In this document: piece by piece, positions 56,950-64,000 of the stretch
How the letters are laid out: each line of letters starts with the position of its first letter
Numbering within the stretch: position 1 is the stretch's first letter
Assembly (NCBI RefSeq): GCF_005517195.1
Contig: NZ_CP040244.1
Location: 7,024,001 to 7,088,000 of the forward strand
DNA from: Streptomyces vilmorinianum
GTDB taxonomy: Bacteria > Actinomycetota > Actinomycetes > Streptomycetales > Streptomycetaceae
Direction: 5' to 3'
Length of the DNA: 64,000 nucleotides
Program-made: the position numbers and the translations under genes
Notes under the pieces: generated by a model
What the model was told of the DNA's origin: nothing
The model's input: the letters and a program-made list of their open reading frames with translations, nothing else
The model's database searches: none

Positions 56950-57816
56950 ATGAGTCGCACGAGCATCGAGCTCCGCCACCTCCGCTGTTTCCTCGCCATC
57001 GCCGAGGAAGGCAACGTGACCCGGGCCGCGGCCCGGCTCCACCTCACCCAGCCCGCCGCCTCCCGCACGCTCGCCGCCCTGGAGAAACACCTCGGCGTCC
57101 GGCTCGTCGACCGCACCACCCACCACCTCTCCCTCACCCCCGAGGGCCGCGCCTTCCACGACCGGGCGGTGGCGGCCGTCGCCGCCTTCGACGCGGCCCT
57201 GGACCCGGAACGGCTGCGCCACCGGCCGCTGCGGCTCGGCCACGCGTGGTCGGCGTTCGGCCCGTACACCACTCCCCTGCTACGGCGCTGGCAGCGCGAG
57301 CACCCCGAGACCCCGCTGGAGCTCCTGCGCGTCGACGACCGCACGGCCGGTCTCGTATGGGGCGAGGTGGACGCGGCGCTGCTGCGGGGGCCGGTGGACG
57401 CGCCGGGCCTCGCGACGGCGGAGCTCACGACCGAGACCCGGGTGGCGGCGGTCCCGGCGGACAGCGACCTCGCGGCCCGCGCGTCCCTGACGCTGGCGGA
57501 CCTGGCCACGCAGACGATCGTCCTGAACACGGTCTCCGGCACGACGACCCTCGACCTCTGGCCCCCGCACACCCGCCCGTCCGCCACGCTCACGGTCGCC
57601 AACACCGACGACTGGCTCACGGCGATCGCGGCGGCCCGCGGCGTCGGCGTCTCCTCCGCCTCCACGGCCGCGATGCACCCCCACCCGGGCGTCACCTACC
57701 GCCCCCTCCCCGACGCCCCACCCCTCCACGTGGTCCTCGCCTGGCGCGACACCTCCCCCCACCCGGCGACGGACCTGCTGGTGGCCCTGGCCCGTGAGAT
57801 CACGCGGGACGAGTGA
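56950..57816 (+). CDS. LysR-family transcriptional regulator
   Basis: 288 residues. The winged helix reads IELRHLRCFLAIAEEGNVTR, then LHLTQPAASRTLAALEKHLG and RLVDRTTHHLSLTPEG. The periplasmic-binding-like effector domain follows (LRLGHAWSAFGPYTTPLLRR). A TATGCT element (56936-56941) stands 8 nt before ATG 56950, and there is no ribosome site, so the mRNA is probably leaderless. Likely controls the divergent EamA exporter. Confidence 0.93.
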   Translation: MSRTSIELRHLRCFLAIAEEGNVTRAAARLHLTQPAASRTLAALEKHLGVRLVDRTTHHLSLTPEGRAFHDRAVAAVAAFDAALDPERLRHRPLRLGHAWSAFGPYTTPLLRRWQREHPETPLELLRVDDRTAGLVWGEVDAALLRGPVDAPGLATAELTTETRVAAVPADSDLAARASLTLADLATQTIVLNTVSGTTTLDLWPPHTRPSATLTVANTDDWLTAIAAARGVGVSSASTAAMHPHPGVTYRPLPDAPPLHVVLAWRDTSPHPATDLLVALAREITRDE

Positions 57817-57859
57817 GGGACCGGGCCGGAGGAGTGCACGCCTCCCCCGCCCGCCGCGC

Positions 57860-58363
57860 TCAGGCGCGGCGGGCCTCGCCGGTGATGAGGGAGAGGGTCG
57901 CGGCTCCGGCGAGGAGCGTGCCCGGGATCGCCAGGGCCGAGCGCTGGTCGGACTCGCGGACGCGCAGGTACTCGTCCCGGCCCACGTCGGCCCAGCCCCG
58001 CTTGCCCTGCGCCGTCACGAAGACCTGGTAGCGGCCGTCGCGGATCTGTGCGTCCTGGCCGCGGACCTCCTCGCCGCGCACCATGTTCACCGCGATTCCC
58101 GCGCCGAGCAGGAGCGCGAGCGTCAGCTGCACCCAGCCCGGCAGGCAGCGGAAGGCCGGCCACTGCTCCTCCTTCGGCACCACGAAGCCGCGCACGATCG
58201 CGACGCCGAAGAGCGGAAAGGTCGCGGCGAGGCCCACCCCCATCAACACCCCCGCGCCGGGCAGCGGCAGGGGGCCCGGCAGGAGGGTGAGGGCGGCGGT
58301 CAGCACCATCAAGGCGCCCAGACCGCCCGCGATACCGGCGTGCACGAGGAAGCTCCGTCTCAT
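57860..58363 (-). CDS. Small membrane protein of unknown function
   Basis: 167 residues from ATG 58363 (MRRSFLVHAGIAGGLG). Three hydrophobic segments (GALMVLTAALTLLPG, GVLMGVGLAATFPLFGVAIV, WVQLTLALLLGAGIAVNMV) are followed by a soluble region (GRYQVFVTAQGKRGWADVGR) and a final weakly hydrophobic helix near the C-terminus. No family recognised; 70 bp upstream lies the end of the large oxidoreductase gene. Confidence 0.65.
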   Translation of the reverse strand: MRRSFLVHAGIAGGLGALMVLTAALTLLPGPLPLPGAGVLMGVGLAATFPLFGVAIVRGFVVPKEEQWPAFRCLPGWVQLTLALLLGAGIAVNMVRGEEVRGQDAQIRDGRYQVFVTAQGKRGWADVGRDEYLRVRESDQRSALAIPGTLLAGAATLSLITGEARRA

Positions 58364-58433
58364 GGGCCCCACTCTCGTCGGCCCGCCGGCCCCGCACATT
58401 GCCCGCGCCCGGCAACGTTCCCGGCCGCCCGCC

Positions 58434-61169
58434 TCAGTGGCCCGCGAGGCGCTCCGCCAGCACCTCCACCAGGTGCCGCGCCCGCCGGTCCGTCAGGTGC
58501 GCCACCTGCGTGCGGCAGGAGAAGCCGTCCGCGAGCACCACCGCCTCCGGGTCCGCGTCCCGCAGCGCCGGAAGCAGTTGGTCCTCCGCGCAGGCCACCG
58601 ACACCTCGTAGTGGCCGGGCTCGAACCCGAAGTTGCCCGCCAGGCCGCAGCAGCCGCCGCTCAGTTCGCCCGCCAGGCCCGCTCGTTCCCGCAGCCGGCG
58701 CTCGGCCGCGTCGCCCAGGACCGCGTGCTGGTGGCAGTGGGTCTGGCCGACGGCCGGGCGGTCGACACGCGGCGGCTCCCACTCCGGCGCGAACTCCTCC
58801 AAGGCCTGCGCGAACGTCCGTACCGAGGACGCAAGCCGCGCCGCCCGCGGGTCGTCCGCGAGCAGCTCCGGCAGGTCCGTCCTCAGCGTCGCCGCGCACG
58901 AGGGCTCCAGGACCACCACCGGATGCCCCGGCTCCCGCACCGCGTCCATCACGTCCAGCGTCCTGCGCATCATCGTGCGCGCCCGGTCGAGCTGGCCCGT
59001 CGAGACGTACGTCAGCCCACAGCACACCCGCCCCGGCGGCAGCCCCACCCGCACCCCGGCCGCCTCCAGGACCCGGACCGCCGACCGGCCGACCTGCGGC
59101 GCCAGATGGTTGGTGAAGGTGTCCGGCCACAGCAGGACGTCGGAGACCGTCTCCAGGCGCGTGCCGAACCACGACACGAACGTCCGGGACGCGACCCGCG
59201 GCAGCTCCCGCTCCGGGGTCACGCCCACGAAACGGGAGGGCAGCGCCCGGCCCAGGTTCAGCGCCGGCCCGAACAGGCGCAGCCACTGCGGCAGCCGGCC
59301 CATCGTCACGTGCGACCACGGCCGCCGCCTGCCCTCGTAGTGGCGGTCGAGGAACTCCGCCTTGTACGCGGCCATGTCCACGCCCACGGGACAGTCGCTC
59401 CGGCACCCCTTGCACGACAGGCACAGGTCGAGCGCCTCCATGACCTCCTCCGAGCGCCAGCCGTCCGTGATCACCTCGCCCAGCGCCATCTCGTGGAGCA
59501 GCCGCGCCCTGCCCCGCGTCGAGTGCTTCTCCTCCCCGGTCGCGCGGTACGACGGGCACATCACCCCCGGACCCGTACTCGGCCCCTCCACCCGGCACTT
59601 GGCGACCCCCACGCACCGGGCCGCCTCCGGCACCGAACCCAGGCCCTTGAACCGCAGGTTCTTGTCGAGCTTCCCCGGCCGCACCAGCATCCCCGGGTTC
59701 AGACCCCGCTCCGGGTCCCACACGTCCTTGACCTCCCCGAAGAGGCCAACCAGCTCCGTGCCGTACATCTTCGGCAGCAGCTCCGCCCGCGCCTGCCCGT
59801 CCCCGTGCTCCCCCGACAGCGAGCCCCCGTGTGCCACCACCAGGTCCGCCACGGCCTCCGAGAAGCGCCGGAAGTGCCCCACCCCCTTCGGCGTGTACAG
59901 GTCGAAGTCGATACGGACGTGGACGCAGCCGTCGCCGAAGTGGCCGTACGGCGACCCTCGCAGCCCGTACTCCTTCAGCAGCCTGCGGAACTCGCGCAGG
60001 TACGAACCCAGCCGCGCCGGCGGCACCGCGCAGTCCTCCCACCCCGGCCAGGCCTCCGCCCCGTCGGGCATCCTCGTCGCCGTGCCCGCCGCGTCCTCCC
60101 GTACCCGCCACAGCGCCCGCTGCCCGGCCGGGTCCGTCACGACCGTCGCGTCCAGCGCGTCCGCTCCCCGCATGAGGGACCGCGCCGCGCCCTCCCCGTC
60201 CGTCTCGACGAAGAGCCACGCCCCGCCCCTCGGGAGCAGCTCCCGCGCGCTGTCACGCACGAGGTCGGACGCCATCCCCTCCACCGTCAGCGGCCCGTAC
60301 GCCAGCAGCCCCGCCGCCGCGTCCGCCGCCGCGCTCTCGTCCGCGTACCCGAGAACGGCCAGGACCGGCGCGGCGGGCAGCGGGACCAGCCGTACGGTCG
60401 CCTCCGTCAGCACCCCCAGCGTGCTCTCGCTGCCGCAGTACGAGCGCGCCACGTCCGCGTCCCGCTCGGGCAGCAACGCGTCGAGCGCGTAGCCGGAGAT
60501 CCGGCGCGGCAGGCCGGGCGGATAGCCGGTGCGCAGCGCCGCCAGGTTCCGCCCGACCAGCTCCCGCAGCCCGGCCGGCGCGCCCTGCCAGTCCTGCCCG
60601 AGGCGGAGCCGCTCGCCCCCGTACGTCAGGACGTCGAGCGAGGTCACGTTGTCGGCGGTCGTGCCCCAGGCCACGGAGTGCGCCCCGCACGCGTTGTTGC
60701 CGATCATGCCGCCGAGGGTGCAGCGGCTGCGCGTCGACGGATCGGGGCCGAAGGTCAGTCCGTACGGGCGCACCGCGTCGCGCAGCCGGTCCAGGACCAC
60801 ACCCGGCTGGACGACGGCCGTTCGTGCCTCGGCGTCGACGGACACGATCGCGCGCATGTGGCGGGTGAAGTCGAGCACGACGCCCGTGCCGGTCGCCTGC
60901 CCGGCGATCGACGTGCCGGCGCCCCGCGCCACCACCGGTACTCCGTTCGAGCGGCAGACCGACAGTGCCGCCGCCACGTCCGTGGCGTCCCGGGGGGCGA
61001 CCACGCCCACCGGCACGCGCCGGTAGTTGGACGCGTCCATCGTCATCAGGGCCCTCGCCGAGGTGCCGAAGTCGACGTCTCCTGCCACGGCCGCGCGCAG
61101 CGCCGCCTCCAGCTCCGACCGTTCGTGGTGTTTTCGCACGAGGTCAGGATGTCTCACCCGTCGTCTCAT
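58434..61169 (-). CDS. Fused FAD-linked and Fe-S oxidoreductase (D-lactate/2-hydroxyacid dehydrogenase type)
   Basis: 911 residues. The N-terminal half is a PCMH-type FAD domain (ALSVCRSNGVPVVARGAGTS, VVQPGVVLDRLRDAVRPYGL, GGMIGNNACGAHSVAWGTTA) with a GlcD-like C-terminal part (HFGDGCVHVRIDFDLYTPKG). The second half is GlcF-like: a 4Fe-4S pattern in LSCKGCRSDCPVGVD, a partner site around AKCRVEGPSTGPGVMCPSYR, and two CCG domains (GRVCCGLTYVS, GGCCGLAGNFGF). It oxidises a 2-hydroxyacid and passes electrons to the membrane. Diverges from serC; ATG 61169 or GTG 61157 are possible starts. Confidence 0.92.
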   Translation of the reverse strand: MRRRVRHPDLVRKHHERSELEAALRAAVAGDVDFGTSARALMTMDASNYRRVPVGVVAPRDATDVAAALSVCRSNGVPVVARGAGTSIAGQATGTGVVLDFTRHMRAIVSVDAEARTAVVQPGVVLDRLRDAVRPYGLTFGPDPSTRSRCTLGGMIGNNACGAHSVAWGTTADNVTSLDVLTYGGERLRLGQDWQGAPAGLRELVGRNLAALRTGYPPGLPRRISGYALDALLPERDADVARSYCGSESTLGVLTEATVRLVPLPAAPVLAVLGYADESAAADAAAGLLAYGPLTVEGMASDLVRDSARELLPRGGAWLFVETDGEGAARSLMRGADALDATVVTDPAGQRALWRVREDAAGTATRMPDGAEAWPGWEDCAVPPARLGSYLREFRRLLKEYGLRGSPYGHFGDGCVHVRIDFDLYTPKGVGHFRRFSEAVADLVVAHGGSLSGEHGDGQARAELLPKMYGTELVGLFGEVKDVWDPERGLNPGMLVRPGKLDKNLRFKGLGSVPEAARCVGVAKCRVEGPSTGPGVMCPSYRATGEEKHSTRGRARLLHEMALGEVITDGWRSEEVMEALDLCLSCKGCRSDCPVGVDMAAYKAEFLDRHYEGRRRPWSHVTMGRLPQWLRLFGPALNLGRALPSRFVGVTPERELPRVASRTFVSWFGTRLETVSDVLLWPDTFTNHLAPQVGRSAVRVLEAAGVRVGLPPGRVCCGLTYVSTGQLDRARTMMRRTLDVMDAVREPGHPVVVLEPSCAATLRTDLPELLADDPRAARLASSVRTFAQALEEFAPEWEPPRVDRPAVGQTHCHQHAVLGDAAERRLRERAGLAGELSGGCCGLAGNFGFEPGHYEVSVACAEDQLLPALRDADPEAVVLADGFSCRTQVAHLTDRRARHLVEVLAERLAGH

Positions 61170-61206
61170 CCGGCGGACATCGTCCGCCGCGGCTCCTGCG
61201 ACCGGA

Positions 61207-61219
61207 TACGCTCCGCCTC
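61207..61219 (+). promoter_or_regulatory. -10 element and leaderless start of serC
   Basis: TACGCT at 61207-61212 stands 7 nt before GTG 61220, and no ribosome site lies between, indicating a leaderless serC mRNA. The -35 is not distinct. Confidence 0.5.
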
Positions 61220-62338
61220 GTGGCTGAGATCCGGATTCCCGCTGACATCAAGCCCGCCGACGGCCGTTTCGGCGCGGGCCCCTCCAAGGTGCGTACGGAG
61301 GCGCTGGACGCCCTGGCCGCCACCGGCACTTCCCTCCTCGGCACGTCCCACCGCCAGGCTCCGGTCAAGAACCTGGTCGGCGAGGTACGGGCCGGCGTGC
61401 GTGACCTCTTCTCGCTGCCCGAGGGCTACGAGGTGATCCTGGGCAACGGCGGCTCCACCGCCTTCTGGGACATCGCGACCCACGGGCTCATCGAGTCGAA
61501 GTCCCAGCACCTCACCTTCGGCGAGTTCTCCTCCAAGTTCGCGAAGGCCGCGAAGCTGGCCCCCTGGCTGGCCGAGCCGACCGTGATCTCCTCCGACCCG
61601 GGCACCCACCCGGAGCCGCGGGCCGAGGCGGGCGTCGACGTGTACGCGTACACGCACAACGAGACCTCCACGGGTGTCGCGGCCCCGGTCAAGCGGGTCG
61701 CGGGCGCCGACGAGGGCGCGCTGGTCCTGGTCGACGCGACCTCCGGCGCGGGCGGCCTGCCGGTCGACATCACCGAGTCGGACGTCTACTACTTCGCCCC
61801 GCAGAAGTCCTTCGCCGCCGAGGGCGGTCTGTGGCTGGCGGCCTTCTCCCCGGCCGCCCTGGAGCGCGCCGCCCGCATCCACGCGTCGGGCCGCCACATC
61901 CCGGAGTTCTTCTCCCTGCCGACGGCGATCGACAACTCGCTGAAGAACCAGACGTACAACACCCCGGCCCTGTCGACCCTCTTCCTGCTCAACGAGCAGC
62001 TGAAGTGGATCAACGGCCAGGGCGGTCTGGACTGGGCCGTGGCCCGTACGAAGGAGTCCTCCCGGAACCTGTACGGCTGGGCCGAGGAGTCCAAGTACGC
62101 GACGCCGTTCGTGTCCGACCCGGCCAAGCGCTCGCAGGTCATCGGCACGATCGACTTCTCGGACGAGGTCGACGCGGCGGCGGTCGCCAAGGTGCTGCGC
62201 GCCAACGGCATCGTGGACACCGAGCCGTACCGCAAGCTGGGCCGCAACCAGCTCCGGATCGCGATGTTCCCGGCGATCGACCCGGCGGACGTGCAGGCGC
62301 TGACGGCCTGCGTCGACTACGTGATCGAGAAGCTGTAA
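61220..62338 (+). CDS. serC: Phosphoserine aminotransferase
   Basis: 372 residues, actinobacterial SerC subgroup. It converts 3-phosphohydroxypyruvate to phosphoserine with pyridoxal phosphate. FGAGPSKVRTEALDALAATG, LGTSHRQAPVKNLVGEVRAG, VILGNGGSTAFWDIATHGLI, AYTHNETSTGVAAPVKRV, the PLP Lys in YYFAPQKSFAAEGGLWLAAF and QTYNTPALSTLFLLNEQLKW are conserved. The GTG start with an adjacent -10 element gives the N-terminus MAEIRIPADIKP. A strong terminator follows. Confidence 0.95.
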   Translation: MAEIRIPADIKPADGRFGAGPSKVRTEALDALAATGTSLLGTSHRQAPVKNLVGEVRAGVRDLFSLPEGYEVILGNGGSTAFWDIATHGLIESKSQHLTFGEFSSKFAKAAKLAPWLAEPTVISSDPGTHPEPRAEAGVDVYAYTHNETSTGVAAPVKRVAGADEGALVLVDATSGAGGLPVDITESDVYYFAPQKSFAAEGGLWLAAFSPAALERAARIHASGRHIPEFFSLPTAIDNSLKNQTYNTPALSTLFLLNEQLKWINGQGGLDWAVARTKESSRNLYGWAEESKYATPFVSDPAKRSQVIGTIDFSDEVDAAAVAKVLRANGIVDTEPYRKLGRNQLRIAMFPAIDPADVQALTACVDYVIEKL

Positions 62339-62352
62339 CCGCTGTACGTACG

Positions 62353-62390
62353 AAGGGCCCGGCATCGGACATGGTCGATGCCGGGCCCTT
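62353..62390. terminator. Bidirectional terminator after serC
   Basis: Perfect 15-bp stem (62353-62367 with 62376-62390, 8-nt loop) followed by TCGTTCT on the plus strand. It lies between serC (ends 62338) and the convergent gene (ends 62413). Confidence 0.9.
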
Positions 62391-62412
62391 TCGTTCTCAC
62401 GCGCTCACGGGC

Positions 62413-63408
62413 TCACGGGCGGCGCAGGAGGCGCTTGCCGCCGATGACGAGGGCGGTGGCGACGGCGAGGACGACGATCCCCAGGCCGAAGCCGCCGGTG
62501 TCGCCGTCGGCGGGCGCGGCGCCGGACGGCTCGGACGGGGCCTTGCTGCCACCGCCCTGCGACGGCGGCGGCGTCGAAGCCCGGTCCTTGTCGACCTCCA
62601 CCCGTACGACCCGGCTCTGCTTGCCCTCCGAGCCGAACATCAGCGCCGAGCCGTCCTCGGTGTACGTCACCGACTCGGCCTGCCCCTGGAACGGCGCCCC
62701 CACGGACTCGCCGTCGTCCCCCAGGCGGCCGTCCTTCCACGCGTACGCCCTGGCGCTGAAGTAGCCGCGCAGGACGAGCGTGCCGCCGTCCGGCGAGAAG
62801 GCGCCGTCCGTCACCCACGGCACGTCGTCGACGCGCCGGAAGACGTTCGTGCCCGTGGACGAGAGGCGCTCCGGGCCCGCGTACAGGCCGCCGGTGTCCT
62901 CGTTCTTGCTGGCGATGTACACGCGGCCGGTCTTCGGATGGACCATCAGGGCCTCGGCGTTGCGCGGGCCGTCGGCGTACTTCACGACGTACTGCTTCGC
63001 GCGGACCGTCTGGTCCTTGAGCTGCTTCGGCTCGGGGAAGCGGTAGATCCAGACGTGGTCCCAGGTGCCGTCGCGGTTGTCGCCGATGTCGCCGACGTAG
63101 ATGTCGCCGTCCGGGCCGACGGAGATGGCCTCCATGTCGCGGGGTGTGCCGACCCCGCTCATGGTGAGGGTGGCGACGGTCTCGCCGGTGCGGGAGTCGA
63201 TGCCGTAGATCAGCGGCTGGTCCTGGTCGTTGTGCGTCCAGTAGACGCCGGGGTGGGCGTGGCTGGCCGCGAGACCGCTGGACTCGGTGATCCGGGAGTC
63301 CTTGATCGTGAAGTCCTCGTCGGCCGGTCCGGCGGCCGACGCCGTGCCGGCGCCCGTCGTGAGCAGGACGAGAGCCGCCGCACCGAAGACGCACAGAGCA
63401 GATCGCAT
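62413..63408 (-). CDS. Secreted, membrane-anchored beta-propeller protein
   Basis: 331 residues. Signal peptide (MRSALCVFGAAALVLLTTGA ... ASA), a propeller-like region with strand repeats (YWTHNDQDQPLIYGIDSRTG, DMEAISVGPDGDIYVGDIGD, RNAEALMVHPKTGRVYIASK, DGAFSPDGGTLVLRGYFSAR), a Ser/Pro/Gly linker, and a C-terminal helix GLGIVVLAVATALVIGGKRL with a basic end, so it is anchored facing outward. Function unknown; NHL/SMP-30-like folds bind small ligands or proteins. Confidence 0.82.
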   Translation of the reverse strand: MRSALCVFGAAALVLLTTGAGTASAAGPADEDFTIKDSRITESSGLAASHAHPGVYWTHNDQDQPLIYGIDSRTGETVATLTMSGVGTPRDMEAISVGPDGDIYVGDIGDNRDGTWDHVWIYRFPEPKQLKDQTVRAKQYVVKYADGPRNAEALMVHPKTGRVYIASKNEDTGGLYAGPERLSSTGTNVFRRVDDVPWVTDGAFSPDGGTLVLRGYFSARAYAWKDGRLGDDGESVGAPFQGQAESVTYTEDGSALMFGSEGKQSRVVRVEVDKDRASTPPPSQGGGSKAPSEPSGAAPADGDTGGFGLGIVVLAVATALVIGGKRLLRRP

Positions 63409-63440
63409 GCGATCAAGCCTGCCATGGGTGCCGGTGAAGC

Positions 63441-63471
63441 CGTCCCCGGACGCTGATCGCGCCCGGGGACG
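63441..63471 (-). terminator. Terminator of the last, partial gene
   Basis: Nine-bp GC stem (63441-63449 with 63463-63471), 18 nt after the stop of the minus-strand gene ending at 63490. Confidence 0.6.
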
Positions 63472-63489
63472 ACTCCTCCGCTACGGACG

Positions 63490-64000
63490 TCAGCCGCAGG
63501 TGGTCCCCGCCGCGGCGGCGAACTGCCGCTTCACGCCCGGCTTCGCGGACTTCAGCTCCGCGGCCAGCACGTCGGCGGCCTGGCCGTCGAGCCGCTCCTC
63601 CAGGACCGCGGCGGTGGCGTCCAGACCGAGGGGCGAGACCGGGGCCGGCGCCTTCTGGGCCTTGGCGACCTTCTGCGTACCGCCCTCGAACTCGCCGTTG
63701 CCGATGATGCCCGCGTCGTACGGGATCTCGGAACCGGCGCCGAGGCCGCGCCAGCGTGCGGGCTCCGGGGTGTCTCCCGGCGAGCACCTGGCCTCCTCCC
63801 ACACCATCGCCATGATGTAGGTGTGTCCGGGCTCCACCCGGGGGCGCTCGTGGAGGGCCATCTTCCGGGGCGCGTCGACCTTGCCGTCGGTGAACTGCCA
63901 GCCCGTGGCGTTGTAGTCCCAGGTCTTGGGCGCGGCCTTGGGGGCCCCGGCGCGGGACCAGAGCACCTTGTCGATCTTCAGGGTGACCTGGCGTCCGATG
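63490..64000 (-). CDS. Protein of unknown function, 5' part beyond the window
   Basis: The frame is open from the window edge; 169 C-terminal residues are visible, ending KRQFAAAAGTTCG. The visible part has beta-strand character (QVTLKIDKVLW, RVEPGHTYIMAMVWEEARC) with two cysteines far apart and a Lys/Ala-rich C-terminal helix region. It is probably an exported protein, judging by its neighbour and the cysteines, but the signal region is not in the window. Confidence 0.6.
   Translation of the reverse strand, partial: IGRQVTLKIDKVLWSRAGAPKAAPKTWDYNATGWQFTDGKVDAPRKMALHERPRVEPGHTYIMAMVWEEARCSPGDTPEPARWRGLGAGSEIPYDAGIIGNGEFEGGTQKVAKAQKAPAPVSPLGLDATAAVLEERLDGQAADVLAAELKSAKPGVKRQFAAAAGTTCG

Noticed and set aside
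58083..61436. A 1,117-codon plus-strand open frame opposite the oxidoreductase
   Set aside because: Composition is Arg/His/Pro-rich without domains, and the minus-strand protein over the same DNA has complete FAD and Fe-S motifs.
1..64000. tRNA or rRNA genes
   Set aside because: No segment showed cloverleaf arms with the TTCGAAT-type T-loop or conserved rRNA sequence; isolated GGTTCGA strings lie within coding sequence.

Overview
The window is chromosomal DNA of a Streptomyces-type actinomycete. The evidence is very high GC with strong third-position bias, frequent GTG starts, 4-nt ATGA/GTGA stop-start overlaps, several leaderless promoters, and marker genes such as a subtilisin inhibitor-like protein, an iron regulator of the DmdR1 type beside its SIS-domain partner, DUF397/XRE pairs and many TetR/MerR/LysR regulators. 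I see no rRNA, tRNA or CRISPR array.

Layout. 1-5.5 kb: 3' end of a membrane (ABC-2 permease-like) gene, a secreted subtilisin inhibitor, a pyridoxamine-oxidase-fold protein diverging from a TetR regulator across a clear operator, a small membrane protein and a Tat-exported TagC-like protein. 5.5-15.7 kb is accessory and decayed: an Rhs pseudogene broken by a TGG-to-TGA change, two fragments of one IS5-type transposase, a 2-oxoglutarate oxygenase with an unknown partner behind a palindromic operator, a pair of coupled genes sharing a GNTFNGP tail, a frameshifted membrane gene, a plasmid-style helix-turn-helix protein and an FG-GAP secreted protein. 15.8-20 kb: WhiJ-like XRE/DUF397 pair, LysE exporter, a toxin-antitoxin pair with a 24-bp operator, and an alpha/beta hydrolase. 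20-25.7 kb: dmdR1, SIS protein, argG with ArgR-box-like sites, and a MerR regulator that faces a two-domain hydrolase across a 19-bp-spaced promoter. 25.7-31.4 kb: OmpR-type two-component system diverging from a MacB-like export operon (lipoprotein, adaptor, ATPase, permease). 31.7-37.7 kb: PAS/GAF sensor, GlxA-type regulator with an isochorismatase-fold hydrolase, a promoter followed by a structured RNA with a 12-codon ORF, pdxH, and citrate synthase.

37.8-44.1 kb is an accessory island bounded by a perfect 116-bp direct repeat. The repeat is the 3' part of the 2-oxoglutarate oxygenase gene that continues to 45.0 kb. The island holds a frameshifted TnpB gene, a five-gene operon (two small unknown proteins, a 232-aa unknown, a Ser/Thr-kinase-like protein, a GNAT acetyltransferase) divergent from an XRE-TPR regulator, and cutA.

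45.2-55.5 kb is one long minus-strand catabolic operon: DinB-fold protein, AtuA-like protein, biotin-dependent carboxylase beta and alpha subunits, acyl-CoA dehydrogenase, acyl-CoA ligase, enoyl-CoA hydratase and a TetR regulator. A 22-bp palindrome lies at its head. The gene set indicates activation, oxidation, carboxylation and hydration of a branched acyl-CoA (leucine/acyclic-terpenoid type). 55.5-64 kb returns to core-like genes: DUF1272 protein, EamA exporter with a LysR regulator, a fused FAD/Fe-S oxidoreductase diverging from serC, and two secreted proteins, the last cut by the window edge.

The items I rate most worth following are the island with its repeats and operon (37.8-44.1 kb), the structured RNA at 35.07-35.28 kb, the in-frame tandem repeats at the 5' ends of several genes (three in one operon), and the coupled GNTFNGP genes at 10.7-11.3 kb.
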